Positions 37,184-44,247 of a stretch of DNA of 45,644 nt are shown one piece after another. The DNA is from Chloroflexota bacterium. GTDB lineage: Bacteria; Chloroflexota; Dormibacteria; Dormibacterales; Dormibacteraceae. Within the stretch, counting starts at the first letter, position 1. The number at the start of each line of letters is the position of its first letter. The notes under the pieces were generated by a model. The model made no database searches. It was given only the letters and a program-made list of their open reading frames with translations, and was not told the origin of the DNA. A program made the position numbers and the translations under genes. The stretch spans positions 1 to 45,644 of the forward strand of contig VBHB01000080.1 of assembly GCA_005880315.1 (NCBI GenBank). Reading direction: 5' to 3'.

Positions 37184-37914
37184 GCTGCAGGCTCGAGATG
37201 GCTCGTGTCGTTGACGCCGGACACGACGAAGCGACCGTTGCGTTTCTCGATGACGGAGATCGAGGCGTTCTCGATCCGAAACGGGAACAGGCCATGGTTC
37301 GGCCTGCCGACCACACGATGCAGCGCGACCTGGATGACACCGCCGTGGGTGACCACCAGAACGTCACCGTGCGGATGGCGGGCGAGGATCGAATCCAGCT
37401 CGCTATTGACGCGTGCCTCGAAAGGCACCGAGCCCTCACCGCCGGGGACCACGTCCCAGCTCGGCTCTTCAGTCCACAGGGCCCACTCCGCTGGGAAACG
37501 CTGGGCGAGCTCTTCGGTCGTGAGGCCTTCCCACGCACCGAGGTAGATCTCTCGCAGGCCCATAGACGGACTTGGTCGCGCAGCCACAGCCTCGCTGATC
37601 GCATCGGCCGTCTCGAAAGCCCGCTTGAGGTCGCTCGAGTAGAAGCCGGCCAGGGGCCGGTGAGCCAGCCGTCGAGCCACATGCATTGCCTGCCGGCGGC
37701 CTTCCGCGGAAAGAGGGGGGTCGAGCTGGCCCTGGATGCGGTGCTCGCGATTCCAGGTCGACTGGCCGTGCCGGACCAACAGCAGGCGCGCGGGAGGTGG
37801 CTTGGCTGGGAGAGGGAGTTCAGGAGGCTCCGGGCGCGCGAATGCGATCTCGCTATCTATACTAGCTTTTCTTAGTCCATCGATCGGTGTGGGGCCGATC
37901 TCGGGGAGACGCAT
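37180..37914 (-). CDS. Histidine phosphatase (phosphoglycerate mutase-like)
   Basis: A 244-residue protein of the histidine phosphatase superfamily. The phospho-His motif LVRHGQSTWN (His49) is followed by GQLDPPLSAEGRRQA, FYSSDLKRAFETAD, acidic REIYLGAWEGLT, and the second catalytic His in VVTHGGVIQ. About 40 Pro-rich residues precede the domain, which is unusual; no alternative start fits better than ATG 37914. This start abuts the TTG of the divergent DUF4388 gene. The gene is coupled to the FemAB gene by a 4-nt overlap. The substrate could be a sugar phosphate or nucleotide. Confidence 0.88.
   Translation of the reverse strand: MRLPEIGPTPIDGLRKASIDSEIAFARPEPPELPLPAKPPPARLLLVRHGQSTWNREHRIQGQLDPPLSAEGRRQAMHVARRLAHRPLAGFYSSDLKRAFETADAISEAVAARPSPSMGLREIYLGAWEGLTTEELAQRFPAEWALWTEEPSWDVVPGGEGSVPFEARVNSELDSILARHPHGDVLVVTHGGVIQVALHRVVGRPNHGLFPFRIENASISVIEKRNGRFVVSGVNDTSHLEPAA
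37858..37863 (+). promoter_or_regulatory. -10 box (TATACT) for the DUF4388 gene
   Basis: TATACT lies about 50 nt before the TTG start, inside the N-terminal codons of the divergent histidine phosphatase. GGGGAG about 8 nt before the TTG is a plausible ribosome-binding site. No clear -35. Confidence 0.35.
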
Positions 37915-39453
37915 TTGCAGTCACACGGCTCGCTGGCCGAAATCCCTCTTCGTTCGCTTCTGGAATCTGCCCAGGGCGAGAGGTCGACAGGTACCCTTAC
38001 TCTCCGTGATGGCAACGGAGAGTCGGCCGCGCTGTACTTTCTGTTCGGGCACCTCTTTCACGCCGAGGGCAACGGGAAGGCGGGCGACGACGCGGTCATC
38101 ACCGCGCTCGGCTGGACCAGGGGCGAGTTCGAGTTCGACGCCAAGGCCAAGCTGCCCGCGGACGAGACCGTCAAGGCTGGCATCCCCGATCTCGTCAACG
38201 CCGCCGAGGCGACCGCCAAGGAGGCACCGAAGGACGCTCCTGCACCCGCCGCTCCGCCGCCGGCCGCACCCGTCGAAGCGCATGCTGAACGCCGCGAACA
38301 ACCTGCAGCGGAGAAGAAGGTGGATGCACCCCAGCCGAGACGCGGCGTGAAGCACAGACCGCAGCCCAAGCACGGCCGCGAGCCCATCCCGGTGCCCGCA
38401 GGCCAAGTCATCTATGACTCGCTGAAGACGTCGTTCGTTGACTTTCCGCGCCTGATCACGACGCTCGAAAAAGAGGGGTACACCGGTTACGTCCGCCTTC
38501 TCACCGACGACGCGGCCGGCCTCATCCTCTTCCGCGAAGGCTCGGCGCTCGAGTGCATGTACGACGGCGCCACCGACGCGGGCGGGCTCGTGCTCGGCAA
38601 GCAAGCCCTACACGAGTTCAACGACGACGTCACCAGTGGGCATGGTGTGCTCGACGTGGTCGGCCTCTCTCCCGAGCTCATCGACGGCCTTTACGAGCTC
38701 ACGGTGTCGAAGCCGCTGTACACAGAGCTCTATGCCGGATGGGTGGACATGCGCGCGCTGCTCAAGTTCCTCAGCGACCGCAAGCTGAACGGCAGCGTCA
38801 TGATCCGCGCCGCCGCCGGAACCGGGGTCATCATCCTCTCGGGAGGTGAGCTCGCCGGGGCATACACCAGCGAGTCGCGCGATATCGCTGACAAGCCGGA
38901 TCGCGCCCTCGCGCTGTGCGACGACCCCAACGCAATGATCGAGGTGAAGTCCGCGGACGCGGTCAAGCACCCGCCGCTCGATGTCGACGAGATCGTATCC
39001 AGCCAGCGCTCGGCGACGCGCAACAACCCCGGGCCGCCTCCACCCCCAGCCCCCACCGTGCAGCAGCCGCCCACCCAGCAGTTTCCGGCCATCGCGACTC
39101 CGCCGGTGATGCAGGCCGCGCCGCCGACGCAGGCGCCGACCGCCACCTATCCGGCGTTCCCGACGCCGCCGACGACGCCTTCGGTCGCCCCGACCCAACC
39201 GCCCAGCTCCTCAGGCGGCGGCCCACAGCTGGACTGGGGATCTATCGTCGCCGAGCTGCAGGCCATGGCCGAGGATTCGTTGGGCAACCGCGCCCGCAAA
39301 GTGAAGGACATCCTCGGCGCGGCGGATCCTTCCCTGCCTGGCATCGAGGCCGCGATCGACCAGGTGCCGAGCATCTCGCTTCTCTTCGTCGATTCGTCCC
39401 GGCTCGAGCAGTTGGCGCAGGAGATGAGGGCCAGGCTCAAGTCACACCTCTAG
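37915..39453 (+). CDS. DUF4388 (PatA-like) multidomain protein
   Basis: A 512-residue cytoplasmic protein. Residues 2-80 are a DUF4388 domain (GSLAEIPLRSLLESAQGERSTGTLTL, ALYFLFGHLFHAEG), a module found in PatA-like regulators of motility and signalling. An Ala/Pro/Lys linker (about 100-165) leads to a middle region (about 170-360) with similar beta-rich folds (GYTGYVRLLTDDAAGLILFREG; LNGSVMIRAAAGTGVIILSGG), apparently further DUF4388-like units. A Pro/Thr/Gln linker (about 365-435) precedes a helical C-terminal domain (LDWGSIVAELQAMAEDSLG to the end). The start TTG at 37915 keeps the conserved N-terminus. It may be a scaffold or signal adaptor; the partner is unknown. Confidence 0.82.
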   Translation: MQSHGSLAEIPLRSLLESAQGERSTGTLTLRDGNGESAALYFLFGHLFHAEGNGKAGDDAVITALGWTRGEFEFDAKAKLPADETVKAGIPDLVNAAEATAKEAPKDAPAPAAPPPAAPVEAHAERREQPAAEKKVDAPQPRRGVKHRPQPKHGREPIPVPAGQVIYDSLKTSFVDFPRLITTLEKEGYTGYVRLLTDDAAGLILFREGSALECMYDGATDAGGLVLGKQALHEFNDDVTSGHGVLDVVGLSPELIDGLYELTVSKPLYTELYAGWVDMRALLKFLSDRKLNGSVMIRAAAGTGVIILSGGELAGAYTSESRDIADKPDRALALCDDPNAMIEVKSADAVKHPPLDVDEIVSSQRSATRNNPGPPPPPAPTVQQPPTQQFPAIATPPVMQAAPPTQAPTATYPAFPTPPTTPSVAPTQPPSSSGGGPQLDWGSIVAELQAMAEDSLGNRARKVKDILGAADPSLPGIEAAIDQVPSISLLFVDSSRLEQLAQEMRARLKSHL

Positions 39454-39476
39454 CCCGCCGCCTCGCGGCCGGCCGG

Positions 39477-39482
39477 TAGTCT
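39477..39482 (+). promoter_or_regulatory. -10 box of a probable leaderless promoter (beta-propeller lipoprotein)
   Basis: TAGTCT, 6 nt (GACGCT), GTG at 39489. Confidence 0.45.
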
Positions 39483-39488
39483 GACGCT

Positions 39489-41075
39489 GTGAAACTTGTC
39501 GCGGCGGCCGCTGCGTTGCTGGTTGTCAGCTCGCTTGCGGCCTGCGGAGGCAACCCGCCCCAGATCGTCGACTATTCTCCCGAGCGCGGCAACATCGGCG
39601 TGTCGACCGCGGCCCCGATACGCATCACCTTCGACCACAACGTCGACAAGGCATCGGTGGAAACCAGACTGTCTTTATTTCCTGCCACCAGCGGCAACGT
39701 CGTTTGGTTGAGTCCACGCCGGCTCGAGTACGAACATCCAACCCTGCTGACGAGCACGACGTACGAGGTCGTGCTCCAGGCCGGCTATCGCGACCTGGCC
39801 GGCAACGCATATGCGCTGCGCCACCACTGGGCGTTCACGACCGAGGGGGCGCCGACCATCGCCGCTTCGGCGCCGGCCGACAAAGAGAACGAGGTCGATC
39901 CCGCTTCCTACATCTCCATCGACTTCTCACGCGACATGGATGTTTCGTCGCTGGCCGGCGCGATCACGATCGGGCCGGTCGTGCCGTTCACCGTTCGGCT
40001 CGATCCGACCGACGGACGCCGCGCTGTCGTCGTGCCCGGATCGCTTTTGAACCCAGCCACGCTCTACACGGTCTGGATCAGCACTGGCGCGCTCGACTCG
40101 CACGGCAACCAGCTGAACCGTCCAGCGAGCTTCGCGTTCAACACGGGGCCGGTGCGGCCGCTGCACCACTGGGTCTCGTTCGCGACCGCGCTCGCCGATG
40201 GGACGTCCGGCGGAGTATGGATCGTCAACGAGTCTGGGCTTCCGCGCCGCCTCTACGATTCGCAGTCGGTCCGATCGTTCAGCTGGTCGCCGGAAGGCAC
40301 GAGCTTGCTGATCCAGACCGGAGCCGCCAGCTGGTCGTCGTTCACACCCGGCACGGCTTCCAAAGCGCTGCCCTTCAACGGCGTCTGGGCTGCGCCACTC
40401 GAAGCGGGGCGGGGCTATATCTACATCGACGCTGGTGGAGTCCTGCATCGGTGGCTCGACGGGGCGGATGAGGAGATCGCCCGCAACGTTTCGCAAGCGG
40501 CGACCGCGCCAAATGGCCAGCGGGTTGCGTTCGTGCAGCTGGCCGGCGCCACGTCAACGGTCTGGGGCTACGACGTCGGTTTGAGGTCTCGCTACCAGCT
40601 CGCTTCTGAGAACGGCATCGTCACCGACCTGAGCTGGTCTTTGGCCGGCAATCGGATCGCGTACCTTCGCAACGATGCCGGCTCCATCGCGCTGCGAGTG
40701 CGCAACCTCACGGGCCAGGCGTCGACCACGACCGTCGCGACCGGAGACATCGGTCGCCCGACGTGGCTCCCGGACTCGACTCATGTGGTGTTCGCCGCGG
40801 GGATCACCACACCGGCCGGCACCACGCGAAAGGCGTTTCTCGTCAACGTGATCGCACCCCCAACCGCGCTGACCGCGGCCCTGGCGCTCCCGTCGAATCA
40901 AAGCGCCGACGTGTCCAACCCTGTGCCATCGCCGGACGGCCACCAGATCGCGTTTGTCAGCGAAAACCAGGTCTGGATCATGAATGCCGACGGCACGCGG
41001 CCGGTCGCACTCACGCGGTTCGACGCGTCTTCGTTTCCTTATTCGTGCGTGATGCCAACCTGGACCCGCGTCTGA
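39489..41075 (+). CDS. Lipoprotein with Big_5 domains and a TolB-like beta-propeller
   Basis: A 528-residue exported lipoprotein: lipobox LAAC (Cys19). Two bacterial Ig-like (Big_5) domains follow (about 24-118 and 120-222), each with the pattern P-x-x-G/E-x-x-V-x-x-x-x-x-I-x-I-x-F-x-x-x-M/V-D (PERGNIGVSTAAPIRITFDH; ADKENEVDPASYISIDFSRD). Residues about 230-528 hold WD40/PD40-like blades (SWSPEGTSLLIQTG, SQAATAPNGQRVAFVQ, LSWSLAGNRIAYLRND, PSPDGHQIAFVSENQVWIMNADG). Such proteins sit on the outer cell surface and bind proteins or glycans; no enzymatic motif is seen. The 3' end overlaps the convergent glycosyltransferase by 37 nt. Confidence 0.85.
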   Translation: MKLVAAAAALLVVSSLAACGGNPPQIVDYSPERGNIGVSTAAPIRITFDHNVDKASVETRLSLFPATSGNVVWLSPRRLEYEHPTLLTSTTYEVVLQAGYRDLAGNAYALRHHWAFTTEGAPTIAASAPADKENEVDPASYISIDFSRDMDVSSLAGAITIGPVVPFTVRLDPTDGRRAVVVPGSLLNPATLYTVWISTGALDSHGNQLNRPASFAFNTGPVRPLHHWVSFATALADGTSGGVWIVNESGLPRRLYDSQSVRSFSWSPEGTSLLIQTGAASWSSFTPGTASKALPFNGVWAAPLEAGRGYIYIDAGGVLHRWLDGADEEIARNVSQAATAPNGQRVAFVQLAGATSTVWGYDVGLRSRYQLASENGIVTDLSWSLAGNRIAYLRNDAGSIALRVRNLTGQASTTTVATGDIGRPTWLPDSTHVVFAAGITTPAGTTRKAFLVNVIAPPTALTAALALPSNQSADVSNPVPSPDGHQIAFVSENQVWIMNADGTRPVALTRFDASSFPYSCVMPTWTRV

Positions 41076-42286
41076 GAGCCGTCAATGGCGTCGTCGAACA
41101 GTGAAAGCAGCCGATCCGCGGTGCGGGTCCACGAGAACCGCTGCGCGAGCATGCTCGCGCGCCTTCCCATCTGCTGAGCCAGCTCGGGATTCGTGAGCAA
41201 GCGTCCGATGCGGTCGGCATACGAAGAGGGATCGTCGCCATCGATGAGATAACCGCTGACTTCGTCGCGCACCACCGAGCGGAGCCCGGGCACGCCGGAC
41301 GCCACCACGGGACAACCGCACGCCTGCGCTTCGAGCCCGACGAGCCCGAATGACTCGGTGTACGACGGCATGACGCAAACGTCGGCCGCCGAATAGAAGT
41401 ACGGGAGCTCGTGGTGAGCAACCGATCCGAGGAAGTCGACCCGGTCGCGCACACCAAGCTCGCTCGCGATCCCCTTGAGGCGCTCCTTCTCGCTCTCGTC
41501 GCCGTCACGGCTGTCCTCGCCCAGGACGAAAAGACGAAGCCCCGGGTGGGCGCGGTCCGCCAGCATGGCCAGGGCCCTGATCGCAATCTCGACGCCCTTC
41601 AACCTTTCGAGCCGGCCGACATACAGGAGCAGCGGCCCATTGGCGTACCCGATCTTCCGGCGAGCCTCCGCACGGTCGAGCGGCCGGAACGTGGCCAGGT
41701 CGACGCCGGGCGGGACTACGAAGACTCGGTCGGCCGCCGCGCCATAGGAGCTGACGAGCTCGCCCGCCTCGTCCAAGGTCGAGGTGATGAGCAGGTCCGC
41801 CTGTTGCGCAATCTCGGCTTCGACCCGGATTCGCATCGCCGGCTCCGGCCGCGCGCCGGCCGCCAGGCGCCGGTTCTTCACGAGGCCGAGGGTGTGGGCG
41901 ACATGTGCCCAGCCGGCGGCAAGCTGCGGTCGCAGCAGGCAAGCAATCTCGCCCGAGAGCCAGTAGTGGGAGAACAGGAGGTCGTACTGAATGTCGTGCT
42001 CGGTGGTGAACGCGGCCACTTTGGAAGCGAAGGCTGGGACCTCGTTGAGGAGGGAGTATTTGTCCAGGTCCCTGCCGGCAGGCAGGTAGATCACTCGCGA
42101 CAGCGGCGCGAGGGCCTCCTCCGCCGGGTCGTCGGGCGACTGGAGGCGGGTGAACACGTCGGTGGCGACCCCGCGGTCGCTGAAAGCGTTGCAGACCTCG
42201 CGGACGTAGACGTTGAGGCCGCCGTTGGCGTTCTGGCCCAAAGAAGCCGTGGGCGAGGTGTGCATGGAAATGACCGCGATCCGCAT
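41039..42286 (-). CDS. GT4 glycosyltransferase, MshA-like
   Basis: A 415-residue GT-B glycosyltransferase. The start MRIAVISMHTSPTASLGQNA and NGGLNVYVREVCNAFSDRGV are characteristic of MshA (mycothiol synthesis) and sucrose-phosphate-synthase-like GT4 enzymes. The C-terminal domain has LLLYVGRLERLKGVEIAIRAL, DFLGSVAHHELPYFYSAADV, and the donor motif ESFGLVGLEAQACGCPVVAS (E-x7-E). The start is placed at ATG 42286, the conserved N-terminus; GTG 42325 adds 13 residues. MshA would point to mycothiol, but no mshB/C/D is here; other GlcNAc or glucose transfers are possible. A possible 35-codon ORF precedes it. Confidence 0.85.
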   Translation of the reverse strand: MRIAVISMHTSPTASLGQNANGGLNVYVREVCNAFSDRGVATDVFTRLQSPDDPAEEALAPLSRVIYLPAGRDLDKYSLLNEVPAFASKVAAFTTEHDIQYDLLFSHYWLSGEIACLLRPQLAAGWAHVAHTLGLVKNRRLAAGARPEPAMRIRVEAEIAQQADLLITSTLDEAGELVSSYGAAADRVFVVPPGVDLATFRPLDRAEARRKIGYANGPLLLYVGRLERLKGVEIAIRALAMLADRAHPGLRLFVLGEDSRDGDESEKERLKGIASELGVRDRVDFLGSVAHHELPYFYSAADVCVMPSYTESFGLVGLEAQACGCPVVASGVPGLRSVVRDEVSGYLIDGDDPSSYADRIGRLLTNPELAQQMGRRASMLAQRFSWTRTADRLLSLFDDAIDGSQTRVQVGITHE

Positions 42287-42303
42287 CGGAGCGCGGTTTG
42301 AGA

Positions 42304-42411
42304 TCAATCGGGTCGGTTCAGCCACGGTAGGCCGATCTCGCGTCGAGCCAGCGCCTCGAGACGCAGCAAAACCCGGAGCGTGAGACCGGCGAACAGGACG
42401 CCATAAGACAT
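42304..42411 (-). CDS. Possible 35-residue small protein
   Basis: ATG to TGA, 35 codons, with mostly G/C third positions. The product begins MSYGVLFAGLTLRVLLRLEA, an amphipathic or membrane-associated helix, and ends PWLNRPD. It lies 17 nt before the ATG of the glycosyltransferase and fills the otherwise empty 158-bp gap. No ribosome-binding site or homology could be recognised; it may not be translated. Confidence 0.25.
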   Translation of the reverse strand: MSYGVLFAGLTLRVLLRLEALARREIGLPWLNRPD

Positions 42412-42469
42412 TAAAACCTACGCGCTTCGGGGCTATTCCCGCTGGCAGGGGCGGCCACGACGCGGAGGT

Positions 42470-42475
42470 TATGAT
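42470..42475 (+). promoter_or_regulatory. -10 box (TATGAT) of the cytochrome c gene
   Basis: TATGAT is 9 nt before ATG 42485. It overlaps or directly abuts the alternative TTG start at 42476, which is therefore unlikely to be used. Confidence 0.45.
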
Positions 42476-42484
42476 TTGGGCGGA

Positions 42485-43039
42485 ATGCGCCTCGTCAAGG
42501 GCTTCAAAGTGTCGGCCCTCGTCGCATTGGCGGTGCCGGCCATCCTGGCGCTGACCGCGATCACCACCCTCGCCGACGCCTCGCCCGCGAACACCGGTCT
42601 ACCTGGCGATCCGGCCAAGGGGGCAACGCTCTTTGCCCAGAACTGCACGAGCTGCCATGGCGTCAACCTCGAAGGCACCATCGGTCCGGCGCTCAACCCG
42701 ATCGAAAAGATTCCAGGCGTACCCAACAGCCTGGACCCCAACTTCCTGATTCAGATCATCACCGCGGGTCGCAAGCACCAGTCTGGTGACCCGAAGACGG
42801 CGGACATGCCGGCCAAGGGAGGCAATCCCAGTCTCACCGACCAGGACGTCAGGGACCTGGCCGCCTACATCATTCAGCAGAACAACGCGGGGTCGCCGGC
42901 CCTGTCGCCGGGCGAGCTCGCCAAGCGCACCATTCTGTGGGTCTTCATCGGAATCGCGGCGATGGTCTTCGTCACCTTCCTCCTCGCCCAGTACAACATG
43001 CGCTGGATCGCGCGCCGGGCGGCGGCGCGACGCAGGTAG
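42485..43039 (+). CDS. Membrane-anchored monohaem cytochrome c
   Basis: A 184-residue c-type cytochrome. A signal or anchor helix (about 8-30) precedes the haem site Cys54-TS-Cys57-His58 (NCTSCHG) in DPAKGATLFAQNCTSC, with a probable axial Met108 (TADMPAKGG). A second helix (about 150-170, ILWVFIGIAAMVFVTFLLAQ) and a basic tail (RWIARRAAARRR) anchor it with the haem domain outside. It resembles the cytochrome c subunits of actinobacterial or Chloroflexi menaquinol-oxidising complexes, but no Rieske or cytochrome b gene follows. The start ATG 42485 is favoured by the TATGAT box. Confidence 0.9.
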   Translation: MRLVKGFKVSALVALAVPAILALTAITTLADASPANTGLPGDPAKGATLFAQNCTSCHGVNLEGTIGPALNPIEKIPGVPNSLDPNFLIQIITAGRKHQSGDPKTADMPAKGGNPSLTDQDVRDLAAYIIQQNNAGSPALSPGELAKRTILWVFIGIAAMVFVTFLLAQYNMRWIARRAAARRR

Positions 43040-44247
43040 GCGCCCAGCAGGCGGACGCAAGTCCCCGCCCTGCGCCTCGTCCGACGCCGAAGGGCAGCCC
43101 GCCGAGGGTACTGATCCTCTTCAGCGACACGGGCGGCGGCCATCGCGCCGCGGCACGAGCCCTGACCGATGCGCTGAAACAGCTCGACCCGGCCTGCGTG
43201 GTCACCGTCGCCGACCCGCTCATCTCCCAGGGGCCTGCGGTTGTGCGCCGGCTGGCGGCGCTTTATTCACCGGTCATCCAACGATCGCGAGTGGCGTGGG
43301 GAGCGGTCTACCACTCGAGCAACACCAAGCCCACTTTTGCTGCCATCCGCGCCGTGTTCGGACGAGGCGTACGCAACGTGATCGTCGACCTGGTGGAGAA
43401 GAACGACCCCGACGTCATCTTGTCAGTGCATCCACTGCTCAACCACGTCGCGCATCAGGCGATCCTCAAATGCGGCCGGCCGCGCGCGCTGATGACAGTC
43501 ATCACCGACCTGGTCGATTTCCACCGCGGCTGGACTTTCAGCCGCGCGGACCTCGTGGTGGCCCCGACCGAGCTAGCGCGCAAGGTCGCACTGCGCCGCC
43601 GCGTGCCGCCAGATCGGATCAAGCTGCTCGGCTTGCCCGTCGACCTTCGCTTCCGCCCGCCCGCGCCCGGTGAGAAGCGCGCGCTGCGCCGCCGGTTCGG
43701 CCTCGACGAAACGCGGTTCACGGTGCTGGTCATGGGCGGGGCCGCCGGCGTCGGCAACCTGCTGAAGCAGGTGAGAGTCCTTGCGTGGGAACCGGAGCAG
43801 TGGCAGGTCGTTGCGGTCTGCGGGCGCAACGAGAAGCTGCGCCGCCGACTCGCTCATGTGCGCTTTGCAACACCGACGCTCGTGCTCGGCTTCGTCGACT
43901 TCATGCCGGAGCTGATACGCGCGAGCGATGTGGTGGTGACCAAGGCGGGCCCGGGCGCGATCGCCGAGGCCCTGGCCACCGGCGTGCCTGTGTTGATCAC
44001 CGGCTTTTTGCCCGGCCAGGAATCTCCCAACGTCGACTTCGTGGTCGAGTCAGGTTTCGGCGCGTTCACCCCGAGGGAGAGCGAGCTGTTCGATGAGGTG
44101 CGCGTGCTCGCCGAGGGGGGACCGACGTGGCAGGAGATGTCCCGGAAAGCCGCCGAGATGGCGCATCCATACGCATCCGCGGACATCGCACGCGAATGCC
44201 TGCTGCTCGCAGCGCGCTACAGAGCTTCGGCGCAGACCAAGCGATAG
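42937..44247 (+). CDS. MGDG-synthase/UDP-glycosyltransferase family protein (GT28-like)
   Basis: A GT-B glycosyltransferase resembling monogalactosyldiacylglycerol synthase and related lipid glycosyltransferases. The conserved part starts near 43108: PRVLILFSDTGGGHRAAARAL, then VYHSSNTKP, VHPLLNHVAHQAILKCGRPR, ITDLVDFHRGW, VAPTELARKVALRRRVPPDRI, VLVMGGAAGVGNLLKQ, and the donor-binding ASDVVVTKAGPGAIAEALATGVPVLITG. It probably glycosylates a membrane lipid. No ATG, GTG or TTG occurs in frame between 42940 and the conserved start, so either translation begins at GTG 42937, overlapping the cytochrome gene by 103 nt, or a non-standard start is used. The 3' end overlaps the convergent helicase gene. 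Confidence 0.82.
   Translation: MGLHRNRGDGLRHLPPRPVQHALDRAPGGGATQVGAQQADASPRPAPRPTPKGSPPRVLILFSDTGGGHRAAARALTDALKQLDPACVVTVADPLISQGPAVVRRLAALYSPVIQRSRVAWGAVYHSSNTKPTFAAIRAVFGRGVRNVIVDLVEKNDPDVILSVHPLLNHVAHQAILKCGRPRALMTVITDLVDFHRGWTFSRADLVVAPTELARKVALRRRVPPDRIKLLGLPVDLRFRPPAPGEKRALRRRFGLDETRFTVLVMGGAAGVGNLLKQVRVLAWEPEQWQVVAVCGRNEKLRRRLAHVRFATPTLVLGFVDFMPELIRASDVVVTKAGPGAIAEALATGVPVLITGFLPGQESPNVDFVVESGFGAFTPRESELFDEVRVLAEGGPTWQEMSRKAAEMAHPYASADIARECLLLAARYRASAQTKR

Noticed and set aside
37858-37914. Later start for the histidine phosphatase to remove its Pro-rich N-terminus
   Set aside because: No ATG, GTG or suitable TTG occurs in frame before the LLLVRHG motif, so ATG 37914 is kept.
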